Made by a program: the position numbers and the translations under genes
Part shown: piece after piece, positions 8,789-17,073 of the stretch
How positions within the stretch are numbered: position 1 is the stretch's first letter
How the letters are laid out: each line of letters starts with the position of its first letter
Notes under the pieces: model-generated
What the model was told of the DNA's origin: nothing
The model's database searches: none
Seen by the model: the letters and a program-made list of their open reading frames with translations, nothing else
Origin: CALKZN01 sp050633785
GTDB lineage: Bacteria; Pseudomonadota; Gammaproteobacteria; Arenicellales; Arenicellaceae
DNA: 64,000 bases
Direction of reading: 5' to 3'
Assembly: GCA_050633785.1 (NCBI GenBank)
Contig: JBOEHE010000043.1
Location: 1-64,000, forward strand

Positions 8789-8873
8789 CATCCTTGAATC
8801 AAAGTGGATTTAATATAATATATATCCGTGAGGATTTGCATCCCCCAAAAGGGTGAAATTGAAAACTTTTTTT
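8789..8873. repeat. Duplicated ~85-bp cassette, copy 2
   Basis: This is the second copy of the cassette at 8403-8488, in the same orientation: TCATCCTTGAATCAA, then an AT-rich TTTAATATAATATATATCC centre, then CCCCCAAAAGGGTGAAATT and AAAACTTTTTTT. The copies flank the palindrome at 8645-8678. The ends are conserved and the centres have diverged. Confidence 0.75.
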
Positions 8874-8961
8874 ATTGTCTCTTGAATGATGCTGAGGGCT
8901 TTCATAATGCAAATCTGCAATTAAAATGCTGGAAAGGAAGTTCATTCTCGATAAAGCAAGA

Positions 8962-9819
8962 TCAAAGTTCAGCCAAACCACGTCGCCACAGGTTGGCTTC
9001 TTCTTGACGTCTTTTTCCAAGCCCTGTGTTGAGAGGCCAGAGCCGTCTCATTTGAACAAACTCGTTTTCAATGTCCAGCAAAATCTGTTTTCGTTCACTG
9101 TTGTTTAACGATCCGTCAGAGGCTTTTTCTAAAATACTCTGGATACTTTTCATCTCCCTGCGCCTGCTGCCGGACAAACTTGCCCCTCGGTTATACACCA
9201 GACTGACCAAGGCTGAAGAACATAGCATTGGCAGGTCTGGCAAACTTGGATATATCGTTTGTGTCAAGTCATAATAGTTGGGCAGCGTGTGGTTTAAAAA
9301 AACATTCCAGGCAATGGTGAATGGAATTTCTATGCCCATCGACTTCAGTTCAGCGACTCTTTTCTTGGTGCCACGACGACCAATATCATATATCAGTTCA
9401 TTTATCACTGATGATGTTAAATAGGCAGACCAATTCGTTTCAAAAGTGTCACGAGACTGGTATCGCAAATCAAATCCGACGCCGATGGTGATGCCACTGC
9501 TCTCACCTGGGTAGTGCGGTGCTTTCGCTACAAGGTCATAGTAAGCAAGTCCCCCAGTTTCTTCTCTGGCCAGAAAAGCTACCCCTTCATTGGCTAACTG
9601 AGGAAATGGGTCTTGCTGTGCTTCAACCCAGTCCAACAGTTGTTGGTTGACCTTGCCCGTAATAGGGAAACCGGCGGTACTTTGTCCGTGCTTAACACCG
9701 CGTTCGGTTGCAACGCCATAATCACTGTCAACTTCAAGCATTGCGCCGACTTTGTTTAAATTCTTTTGTAGCTTTTCTACATCAGGGCCTTTATCGCCTC
9801 GTGAAAGTATTACTGTCAT
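8962..9819 (-). CDS. Peptidoglycan-binding plus lysozyme-like (GH24-type) protein, no signal peptide
   Basis: The 285-aa protein has an N-terminal PG_binding_1 domain (residues 1-65: LSRGDKGPDVEKLQKNLNKVG) and a lysozyme-fold domain. The domain starts with FLAREETGGLAYYDLV (candidate catalytic Glu86/87) and continues with ITIGVGFDLRYQSRDTF, matching the Glu...Thr-Ile-Gly-x-Gly pattern of phage-type lysozymes. AGGAGG precedes the ATG at a good distance. No signal peptide or membrane segment is seen, so release would need a holin, a secretion system or lysis. No phage genes, holin or recognisable immunity gene lie nearby. It could be a stray phage endolysin or an effector. Confidence 0.78.
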   Translation of the reverse strand: MTVILSRGDKGPDVEKLQKNLNKVGAMLEVDSDYGVATERGVKHGQSTAGFPITGKVNQQLLDWVEAQQDPFPQLANEGVAFLAREETGGLAYYDLVAKAPHYPGESSGITIGVGFDLRYQSRDTFETNWSAYLTSSVINELIYDIGRRGTKKRVAELKSMGIEIPFTIAWNVFLNHTLPNYYDLTQTIYPSLPDLPMLCSSALVSLVYNRGASLSGSRRREMKSIQSILEKASDGSLNNSERKQILLDIENEFVQMRRLWPLNTGLGKRRQEEANLWRRGLAEL

Positions 9820-10161
9820 AACAATGCCTCCTTTTATTGGTGTCGTTGATGTGATCGAACTATTACAATTTATGCTGAAGCCAGCGATGCTTTATCTATT
9901 GCCAAATTCATCTCAATTCGTCACAAGATTTTTCAATTTTATAATTATCAGGCCATTTTTAACCAGCCCCATGTAATTTAAATGCGATTTAACCGATCTA
10001 TTGATGTTAAGGAAAGGTTTGTAGCAGCCATGAATCGCTCTGATTTGTGATCAAAGCTTGTTGTTGCACAGAACTGAACGACCGTATGTTGTATGCTTAG
10101 AAGTTTCCTAATAAATAACCGATGATAAGATGTATCCGAACTATTCTAAAGACTGGCACTG
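9820..10161. other. Intergenic region between lysozyme and MarR genes
   Basis: These 342 AT-rich bases hold the divergent promoters of the two flanking genes. I see no RNA gene, repeat or convincing operator beyond TAAGAT at 10124-10129 as a possible -10 for the MarR gene. Confidence 0.4.
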
Positions 10162-10602
10162 ATGACAACTAACACCAGAGAATTCGATTTTTCAGCGATG
10201 GTTTGTTTTTCATTGTATTCAACTTCAAATGCAATGATTCGTGAATATCGCCCCCAATTAAAAGAGTTTGATCTGACTTACCCACAATTTTTGGTCATGA
10301 TGAGTCTTTGGAATGAAGATACTGTGTTTATTAAAGCACTCAGTGAAGAAACGTGTTTTGATTCAGGAACGTTGACCCCAGTTTTGAAACGGCTGGAAGG
10401 AAAGGGGTATATTCAGCGAGATAAATCAGTGGAGGATGAAAGGGCAAGGGTCATTAAATTGACAGAACAAGGCAAAGCGTTAAAGCAAAAGACCTCACAT
10501 ATTTTCAGCAATATGCAATGCAAGGTAATGTTGACAGAACAGGAACAGCTGGCTATCAACACCATCTGTAAGAAAATCTCGTCAAGCTTGCAGGATAAGT
10601 GA
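10162..10602 (+). CDS. MarR-family regulator, OhrR-like
   Basis: This 146-aa winged-helix protein has FSAMVCFSLYSTSNAM near the start, placing a cysteine at residue 15, the position of the peroxide-sensing Cys of OhrR (LCFALY). The DNA-binding region TCFDSGTLTPVLKRLEGKGY and wing DERARVIKLTEQG are intact. OhrR represses an organic hydroperoxide resistance gene until Cys15 is oxidised. No ohr gene is adjacent, so the target lies elsewhere or the sensor has been re-used. The MarR fold is certain; the redox role is inferred from Cys15. Confidence 0.88.
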   Translation: MTTNTREFDFSAMVCFSLYSTSNAMIREYRPQLKEFDLTYPQFLVMMSLWNEDTVFIKALSEETCFDSGTLTPVLKRLEGKGYIQRDKSVEDERARVIKLTEQGKALKQKTSHIFSNMQCKVMLTEQEQLAINTICKKISSSLQDK

Positions 10603-10691
10603 TTGTTAATACAGAAATATTTTGCTACTATATCTTGCGCGCAAAATAAATGGGGCTTTGCGCTGAAGTAAACATGCAAGTGTCCGGAGTG

Positions 10692-10721
10692 TATCTCGCC
10701 AACGCTGAGGCGTTTGAGATA
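10692..10721. other. Interrupted hairpin upstream of the DUF1800 gene
   Basis: TATCTC (10692-10697) pairs with GAGATA (10716-10721), and inside it AACGC (10701-10705) pairs with GCGTT (10710-10714) around TGAG. It lies in the 201-bp gap before the DUF1800 gene. It has no T-run, so it is more likely an operator or leader structure than a terminator. Confidence 0.4.
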
Positions 10722-10803
10722 GGCAGCTGCAAAATATGAGACTCTCTTAAGTAGTGTTGTTTTAAAAGGGAGTATGTTTAATCATCATGCATCGTGACCT
10801 TAT

Positions 10804-12945
10804 ATGACATTACTGCGCCTCTTCACTCGTAAATCTCCTCGCTATCGCACACTTTTTTTCATATTGCTGATAGGCTGTTCCATGCCAGGCTATAGCCAAA
10901 GTCAGACTCAGAAAGACCTGGCTTCCTTGGTTCCTGTTATAACATCTTTGTTGCAAGAGCAGAGCAGTATCCGCCTGCGAGTCGGGCAACACAATACCTA
11001 TGGTTACCACAGTGACCGATATCCAGATGGCATTGAATTCTTCTTTGGAAAGCTGGATCAGGATATCCGCCTGACAATCGAGATGGAAAATATTTCTAAT
11101 GCAGCACAGCTGGAAATCTATATCAATGGTGTGCTTGTTGGAGAATTGCAAAATGGAGTGAATGGATTTGATATAACGGCTAGCGAACTGACTGAAAACA
11201 CTATCCTTATTAAACTAAAAGCAGACACAACCGGCAGTTGGTCTTTGGTAGAAATATTTGGCGTTCTAAAAAATGGCCCTACAACACGTGCTGAAGCTCA
11301 ATTGTTTTTGGCCAGAGCCACTTTCGGACCCACAAAAGCTGAACTGGATCGGGTGTTGGAAATTGGTTATGAGGCCTGGATTGATGAGCAACTTAACCAG
11401 CCAAGAGTGTCGTCTTCAGCAATGTACATTGCTGATCTAGCAGCTAATCAGGCAGCTAGACGCAATGAATTGAATGAATCCAACTGGCGTCAGGACTCCA
11501 ATTGCCGCAGAGATGGCATTAATACATTGCAGCAATGTATTGATATCGCCCTTGCCATTTTAGAAGGGTCTGCCTCATCGCGCACTCGCATGGATGGCTG
11601 GTGGCAACGTGTCATTCGGGGCAATGACCAATTGAGGCAAAGAGTAGTCTATGCTTTAAGCCAGATAATGGTGATTTCTGATGAGTTGGGTAACTCATTG
11701 GCGACAACTCGTTCGTTGACATTTTATGAGGATATTCTGGCGCAACACGCTTTTGGCAATTATTTTGACCTGATAAAAGGCATTACGCTGAATCCGGCAA
11801 TGGGGCGTTATTTAAGTTTTGTTGGTAATCAGAAATCTGGTCGATTCGGTGAACCTGATGAGAACTATGCCCGCGAAATCATGCAGTTGTTCAGTATTGG
11901 TCTGATCAAGTTGAAATTGGATGGCACTCCAGACCTGGTTGATGGCAAAGAGGTTGAGACCTACAACCAGGACACCATTCGCAATCTGGCAAGAGTGTTC
12001 ACTGGCTGGACTTTCCATAACGGCTCTTTTGTGTTTGATGAGTGGGATTTGTTGCCGATGGTGGTCTGGGCCAATGGCTCGTTTCATGATTTTGGCAGCA
12101 AAACATTGTTAAATGGTCATGTGAATAGTGCGGGTCTATCTCAGGAACAGGACCTGGATCTGGCGTTGAAAAATATTTTTGACCACCCTAATGTAGGGCC
12201 TTTCATGGCCAAACGACTGATTGAACGTTTGGTGATGAGTAACCCACCACCGGCTTATGTAGCGCGAGTCGCAACGGTTTTTAATAATAATGGCAATGGA
12301 GAACGTGGTGATCTGGGCGCGGTCATCAAGGCCATTTTGTTGGACCCTGTGGCTATTAACTCACCGAGCAATCCAACGGGTGGCAAAATCAAAGAACCGG
12401 TTATAGGCGTTGCTCAAGTGTGGCGAGCCTTCAATGCACAATCGGATATTGATGCTATCCGTTACGCAAATCCAGCACGGGAATTAGGCCAACGGCCCTT
12501 TAGTGCGCCAACGGTGTTTAACTTTTATGCACCTGATGATGCCCCACCAGCGATTGCAGAGGCGGGTTTAGTGGCCCCTGAATTCACACTTTACACCGAT
12601 GCTATCGTGCCGTTGTTGCTGTCAACAATGAATAATATCGCGACATCGGCAAAAACGGGTAATGATGATCTGGGCAATGGCAGCCATTATTCGACGGATT
12701 CGCGTCGAGCAATGATCTTGAATTTGAACGAGGCTGAACAGCTGGCCGATGACCTGAACGATCTGTTGGACTTTTATGATGAACGCTTATTGGGTGGTTT
12801 GATGTCAGCCAGAATGCGCAGCGTGATGATCGCTTATTTAGCTGGGCTTGATGATCAGGGCAGTGCTGCTGCCAATCGAAAACACCGTGCCACAGAAGCA
12901 TTAACCGTGCTGCTAGTGTCGCCTGAATACAACTACCAACGCTAA
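10804..12945 (+). CDS. DUF1800 domain-containing secreted protein
   Basis: This 713-aa protein begins with an export signal (hydrophobic LFFILLIGCSMPGYS; LIGC at residues 22-25 could be a lipobox). A short beta-rich region follows (VRLRVGQHNTYGYHSD onward), then the long helical DUF1800 domain starting ARATFGPTKAELDRVLEIGYEAWIDEQL. The domain contains NYAREIMQLFSIG and RNLARVFTGWTF, both family hallmarks. DUF1800 proteins are extracytoplasmic, nearly always paired with DUF1501 proteins, and of unknown activity. The DUF1501 partner starts 13 nt downstream. The operon layout supports joint function outside the inner membrane. Confidence 0.92.
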   Translation: MTLLRLFTRKSPRYRTLFFILLIGCSMPGYSQSQTQKDLASLVPVITSLLQEQSSIRLRVGQHNTYGYHSDRYPDGIEFFFGKLDQDIRLTIEMENISNAAQLEIYINGVLVGELQNGVNGFDITASELTENTILIKLKADTTGSWSLVEIFGVLKNGPTTRAEAQLFLARATFGPTKAELDRVLEIGYEAWIDEQLNQPRVSSSAMYIADLAANQAARRNELNESNWRQDSNCRRDGINTLQQCIDIALAILEGSASSRTRMDGWWQRVIRGNDQLRQRVVYALSQIMVISDELGNSLATTRSLTFYEDILAQHAFGNYFDLIKGITLNPAMGRYLSFVGNQKSGRFGEPDENYAREIMQLFSIGLIKLKLDGTPDLVDGKEVETYNQDTIRNLARVFTGWTFHNGSFVFDEWDLLPMVVWANGSFHDFGSKTLLNGHVNSAGLSQEQDLDLALKNIFDHPNVGPFMAKRLIERLVMSNPPPAYVARVATVFNNNGNGERGDLGAVIKAILLDPVAINSPSNPTGGKIKEPVIGVAQVWRAFNAQSDIDAIRYANPARELGQRPFSAPTVFNFYAPDDAPPAIAEAGLVAPEFTLYTDAIVPLLLSTMNNIATSAKTGNDDLGNGSHYSTDSRRAMILNLNEAEQLADDLNDLLDFYDERLLGGLMSARMRSVMIAYLAGLDDQGSAAANRKHRATEALTVLLVSPEYNYQR

Positions 12946-12958
12946 AAAGGAGGCCATC

Positions 12959-14344
12959 ATGAATAACAACAGAACCCGTCGTGAATTTTTAAAACAATGT
13001 GCCCTCTATGGCGCGCTAGGAACAACCAGTTCATTTACTTCATTGGGAACACTTTCCAGTACAGTGTTGGCTGCGACCAGGCCTGTAGGCTATCGAGCCA
13101 TGGTGTGCGTCTATCTCGAAGGAGGCAACGATTGCAATATGCTGGTCAAAGACACCGATGAAGACTATGCCGCCTACATGGAACAACGCGGTTCTCGTGC
13201 CTTAAACCGGGATGATATTCTGCAGATTGAATCTGGCAGCGAAAACTATGGCATTCACCCTGCCATGACGGGCGCAAAACAGTTGTATGATCAAAATAAA
13301 CTGTCTTTTATTGCCAATGTGGGCGCGCTGAAAGAGCCGACAACTGCCGCAAGCTATCAGGCTAGATCGGTGGACTTACCGCCAAAACTGTTTTCTCATA
13401 TAACACAGAAAAACTTCATTCGTTCAGGCCTGCCATTTGAAGGTGAACGTCGAACTGGCTGGGCTGGTCGCATCGCTGACCGTTATGATGATGACAATAG
13501 TTGGACAGCGCAGATTCCCATGAACTTAAGTGCTTCAGGAACCACTAATGTCTGGCAGGAAGGCACGAAAACCAAACCATTTGGTTACGGTGGGAGAATT
13601 CTACCCATTTTCGGCTATCGTGATGATGTTGCTTCCCAGCGCAAACGCCGTGAAGCCTTACTGGCTTTGTATGATCACGACTACAACAACGCCTTTTTGA
13701 ACGAATACGGCAATTCCTTCAAAACCTCAATCGAACGAGGTGATTTTGTGCGAGAAGCAACAAAGTCGACAGTCATCACACTGACGACAGCCTTTCCTGC
13801 AACGCGCGTAGGACAGGGTTTGAAAAATATTGCTGACTTAATCAATTCACGAGTCAGCCTGGGCGTTGCCAACACCCAGCAAGCCTTTTATTTTCATATG
13901 GGCGGCTTTGATACCCACAATGATCTGGCCGGCAGACACAGCAGCAATCTCAAACAATTGAGTGACGCATTGCTGGCTTTCAACTCGGCTCTTGAAGAAA
14001 TGGGGTTAGCAGATGATGTGCTGACTTTCACCAACAGCGACTTTGGCCGGACATCAGTGGGCAATCAAAGTGGTTCGGATCATGGCTGGGGTGGACACCA
14101 ACTGGTGATGGGAGGACAAAATCTGATCAATGGTGGACAAGTCTTTGGAACCTATCCTTTGTTCAGTGGCGATGACCCGCAGTACATTGCCAACAGTCGC
14201 GGCATTCTGGTGCCCAGCACCTCGCATAACCAGATGAGTGCCACCATTGCCAAATGGTACGGAGGGTTTACTGATAATGAACTGGATGAACTATTACCAA
14301 ACTTAAGTAACTTCAGTGTCAAAGACTTAGGGTTTGTAAAATAA
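12959..14344 (+). CDS. DUF1501 domain-containing protein with twin-arginine signal
   Basis: This 461-aa protein opens with NRTRREFLKQCALYGALG, a twin-arginine (Tat) signal, so it is probably exported folded. The DUF1501 (sulfatase-like/alkaline-phosphatase-fold) body shows VCVYLEGGNDCNMLV, HPAMTGAKQLYDQNKLSFIANVG, FDTHNDLAGRHSSNLKQL and DFGRTSVGNQSGSDHGWGGH, which supply metal-type Asp/His residues. AGGAGG lies 8 nt before the start. It follows the DUF1800 gene and precedes a CxxCH protein 11 nt downstream, giving a three-gene operon. The enzymatic reaction is unknown. Confidence 0.93.
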   Translation: MNNNRTRREFLKQCALYGALGTTSSFTSLGTLSSTVLAATRPVGYRAMVCVYLEGGNDCNMLVKDTDEDYAAYMEQRGSRALNRDDILQIESGSENYGIHPAMTGAKQLYDQNKLSFIANVGALKEPTTAASYQARSVDLPPKLFSHITQKNFIRSGLPFEGERRTGWAGRIADRYDDDNSWTAQIPMNLSASGTTNVWQEGTKTKPFGYGGRILPIFGYRDDVASQRKRREALLALYDHDYNNAFLNEYGNSFKTSIERGDFVREATKSTVITLTTAFPATRVGQGLKNIADLINSRVSLGVANTQQAFYFHMGGFDTHNDLAGRHSSNLKQLSDALLAFNSALEEMGLADDVLTFTNSDFGRTSVGNQSGSDHGWGGHQLVMGGQNLINGGQVFGTYPLFSGDDPQYIANSRGILVPSTSHNQMSATIAKWYGGFTDNELDELLPNLSNFSVKDLGFVK

Positions 14345-14355
14345 TTGGTTAAAAG

Positions 14356-14829
14356 ATGAGATATTCCGCCGTACCATGGATGCTATGTCTGGTTTTCCTG
14401 ATGAGTCAGCAGGTTTTTGCCAGAGAAGAGATTCTGGACACTTGGAAAACGCTTTACCCGGCTTCAAGCTCCAGTGAACGCCGTTGCCAACTCTGCCATG
14501 CGCAAGCCGCAGGAGGAGAACCCTGGAATGCTTATGGCTTTGAAATCCGTTTTAACTTCATCAACATCTACGCCAGCTCAGACATCGTCTCAGCCATCCG
14601 TGACACTGAACCGAACAATTCCGATAGTGACCCCAACAACCTGAGCAACCTCGAGGAAATCAACTTAAACCTCGATCCCGGCTGGGCGCCGGGTCCGGTG
14701 AATGTGCATATTTTTAAAAACGGCGATGTCTTGAGGAATCAATTACCGCCGTTTGCAGAGAGGGATATCAATACCTGGTGTTTTCCTATTGTTGCCTCTA
14801 ATGGTGCTGTGATGGTGATTTGCTTGTGA
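14356..14829 (+). CDS. Secreted c-type-haem-motif protein with CFP...CL tail
   Basis: This 157-aa protein has a Sec signal peptide (WMLCLVFLMSQQVFA, cleavage about residue 22). Cys44-Gln-Leu-Cys47-His48 is a single c-type haem attachment motif. NNSDSDPNNLSNLEEINLN looks like a Ca-binding, dockerin-like acidic stretch. The C-terminus is CFPIVASNGAVMVICL, which reappears in modified form on two other secreted proteins of this window (end of 27979 and of 37398). It is the last gene of the DUF1800/DUF1501 operon and could be its electron-transfer or anchoring partner. Function is not known. Confidence 0.7.
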   Translation: MRYSAVPWMLCLVFLMSQQVFAREEILDTWKTLYPASSSSERRCQLCHAQAAGGEPWNAYGFEIRFNFINIYASSDIVSAIRDTEPNNSDSDPNNLSNLEEINLNLDPGWAPGPVNVHIFKNGDVLRNQLPPFAERDINTWCFPIVASNGAVMVICL

Positions 14830-14878
14830 CTAAATGTGTTGTTTTAAGGAAAGTAAACTTTGTTTGATAATTTGAACA

Positions 14879-15733
14879 TCAGCTATGAGTTGTTGGTATT
14901 CTTTCCAGAATGCCATCCCCAAACTCATCATACAGTTTCAGCTCTGGCATATGAATATAGCCAATATGGCAATCACAGATTGTTTGTGTGCAAGGTGCTT
15001 GTGTGAATGACAGTGAGCCATCATAGAGGTTGCCGAGAGATTGCTTGATAAAATGGCAGCGTTGAACATTTCCTTTACCATCCACTGAAATGACCTCAGA
15101 GCCGGTCCGGCAGGCTTTTCCATAACTTGAGTACAGGTGTAAATTCTTTTCAAATAGAGTATCAATCTTCTTGAGCAATTCCAGTTCATGAACTTGATAA
15201 TCGCTCTGTTCATCTCTGTTGGCATTTATCCAGAGATAGACCTCTGGAGGTAGTGATTGACGCATTGCTGCGATTTCATCCAGTTCATCACGGTTTCCAA
15301 CCATGCCGACACTGAAACGTATTTTTCTTTCCAATAAATACTCGCATTTCTTTAAAAAATCGTCACGTGATGTCTGGCTGGGGTGGTATGTACACCATAG
15401 GGCCAGTTTATCGTTCTGGCAACGGTCAATGGCGCTGTTTGAAAGAGATAAGTTAGTTTGTATAGCGACACGTTCGACATGAGGCATTTGCCCTAACTCT
15501 AATATGGCTTCCTGATAATAACGACGGATAAACGCTTCACCCCAGGGTGTGAATAAGACTCGAATGGGTCGCTGCTGCTGCTTGACCCAATTGACGAAAT
15601 CAGTCAATTGGGCGGCGTCCTGGGCTAATGATTCACGGTTATCTTTGCCTTTAGCGAAGGGGCAGTAGCTGCAATCATAGTTGCAGCTGAGTAATGAACC
15701 CCGGTATAGGATGCTCAGTATCGAAGCATTCAT
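14879..15733 (-). CDS. STM4011-family radical SAM protein
   Basis: This is a 284-aa radical SAM enzyme. The Fe-S motif is Cys17-x3-Cys21-x2-Cys24 (SCNYDCSYCPF). The C-terminal part has five further cysteines (208, 226, 248, 253, 255; the last in ICDCHIGY), resembling the auxiliary-cluster SPASM/Twitch region of peptide-modifying radical SAM enzymes. The ATG at 15733 overlaps the upstream stop as ATGA, so it is preferred over an earlier in-frame codon at 15784. It matches the Salmonella STM4011 family by recall. Substrate unknown; the context points to a peptide or protein substrate. Confidence 0.87.
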   Translation of the reverse strand: MNASILSILYRGSLLSCNYDCSYCPFAKGKDNRESLAQDAAQLTDFVNWVKQQQRPIRVLFTPWGEAFIRRYYQEAILELGQMPHVERVAIQTNLSLSNSAIDRCQNDKLALWCTYHPSQTSRDDFLKKCEYLLERKIRFSVGMVGNRDELDEIAAMRQSLPPEVYLWINANRDEQSDYQVHELELLKKIDTLFEKNLHLYSSYGKACRTGSEVISVDGKGNVQRCHFIKQSLGNLYDGSLSFTQAPCTQTICDCHIGYIHMPELKLYDEFGDGILERIPTTHS

Positions 15734-17073
15734 GCCCAGACCCAGGTTTGCATTCGCTGGCTGATATGTTCGGTAAATAACCAATTACCAATCAGGTCTG
15801 AGTGAGCAATGCCTTTTTCATTTAACTGAATTGTTTTATCACTATGATCTGCCAGCTTGTATTTGTTCAGCAGTGTCAGTTGAGGTATATCTTGCAGCAC
15901 GTCAGACTTGAATTTAGTGTGATAGTCCGAGAAAGAAAGGCCTGCAACTTGAAGCAAACTCAGTAACACATAGCGTCGTTTCTGGTCGTTAATATCGATA
16001 CTGATACCGTAACTGGCTGAGGAAAAATCACTATCCCGGGTGTTGTTATACTGCCGAATGATATTTTTAATCTGGGGCTTGGCGACGGCGTAGTGAGATG
16101 AATAATGCAGGTTTTCTGTATACGATCGAGCACCGGCACCTAAGCCTATCATCCCATCTTCCTGACAGCGGTATCGGCTCGTCTGAATCGGAGAATCCTG
16201 GCGAATAAACATGCGCATGGATGATTGTTCGTAACCAGCCTTCAGTAAATGCTCGCGAGCAGAAAAGTAAAAACGCAATCGTTGATCTTCGATGTCGTTT
16301 TGTTGTTTACGCCCCAGTCCCGTAAGTGGGCGAACATACAGAGGGTAGATGAAAATTTCTTCCGGTTGCCAGGCCAATGCTTGGTCAACGCTATATAGCC
16401 AACTTGCTAATGATTGGTTATACCCGCCATAAATAAGGTCAATATTCAATCGATTAATCTTGCTGTCGCGAATGGTTTGCAAGGCTCTTTCAACATTTCC
16501 CTCCAATTGTGGACGACCTAATGCCTTTAAATCTTTCTGATCAAAACTTTCGACCCCCATACTGATGCGTTCAACACCGGCTTGTTTTAGAACCGACAAA
16601 CGTTCAGGGTCAACTGTATTGGGTGATACTTCGACTGAAGCTGGCAACTGTCTTGCATTCAGGTGTGTTTGGAGAATATCAAAGCATGATTGCAATTGCT
16701 GCGGCGATAAATACGTTGGAGTGCCACCGCCGAAAGCTAATTGCTCGAAATGGAAGTCGTTTTGCATATATTCAGCCGTTGCAATACTCTGTCGTTCCAA
16801 TGCCTGCAGATAGTTATCGACCAAGTTTTCTTCGGGATTGGTGGTAGTGAATAAATTGCAATAACCGCAGCGCATTTCGCAAAAAGGGATGTGCAGATAA
16901 AGAAACAGCGAACTTTTATCTTCATCTTGCCATACTTGTTTCAACGATTTCGGCTTTGCGAAGTCCCGATAACTGGTCTTATGAGGGTAAGAATAGACAT
17001 AATTCAGGTAAGGTTCCCCTGACAAGTAGCTTTGCAATTGCTGTTCAGCTGAGCTGATATTGGTGTTGTTCAT
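15730..17073 (-). CDS. STM4012-family radical SAM protein (HemN/HemW-like)
   Basis: This 447-aa protein resembles oxygen-independent coproporphyrinogen oxidase. HIPFCEMRCGYCNLF gives Cys65-x3-Cys69-x2-Cys72, followed by FGGGTPTYLS, VEVSPNTVD and ISMGVESFDQKDLKALGR, all HemN/HemW-class motifs. STM4012 proteins occur in this cluster rather than in haem synthesis, so a HemW-like or new radical role is more likely than coproporphyrinogen oxidation. The ATG at 17073 overlaps the sulfatase stop as ATGA; an earlier start at 17115 would overlap more. Family strong, reaction unknown. Confidence 0.88.
   Translation of the reverse strand: MNNTNISSAEQQLQSYLSGEPYLNYVYSYPHKTSYRDFAKPKSLKQVWQDEDKSSLFLYLHIPFCEMRCGYCNLFTTTNPEENLVDNYLQALERQSIATAEYMQNDFHFEQLAFGGGTPTYLSPQQLQSCFDILQTHLNARQLPASVEVSPNTVDPERLSVLKQAGVERISMGVESFDQKDLKALGRPQLEGNVERALQTIRDSKINRLNIDLIYGGYNQSLASWLYSVDQALAWQPEEIFIYPLYVRPLTGLGRKQQNDIEDQRLRFYFSAREHLLKAGYEQSSMRMFIRQDSPIQTSRYRCQEDGMIGLGAGARSYTENLHYSSHYAVAKPQIKNIIRQYNNTRDSDFSSASYGISIDINDQKRRYVLLSLLQVAGLSFSDYHTKFKSDVLQDIPQLTLLNKYKLADHSDKTIQLNEKGIAHSDLIGNWLFTEHISQRMQTWVWA

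Larger units (their letters stand above)
7935..8961. other. 1-kb non-coding block
   Basis: No frame here has plausible codon use; the longest minus-strand frames are Phe/Cys-rich artefacts of the tandem repeats. The block contains a 15-bp and 14-bp minisatellite (8119-8260), two hairpins, a perfect palindrome (8645-8678), a 9-bp stem AAAAATACA/TGTATTTTT (8589-8616) and a duplicated ~85-bp cassette, listed separately. It lies downstream of both flanking genes' likely transcripts: 3' of the lysozyme and 5' of the glycosyltransferase on the minus strand. Confidence 0.6.
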
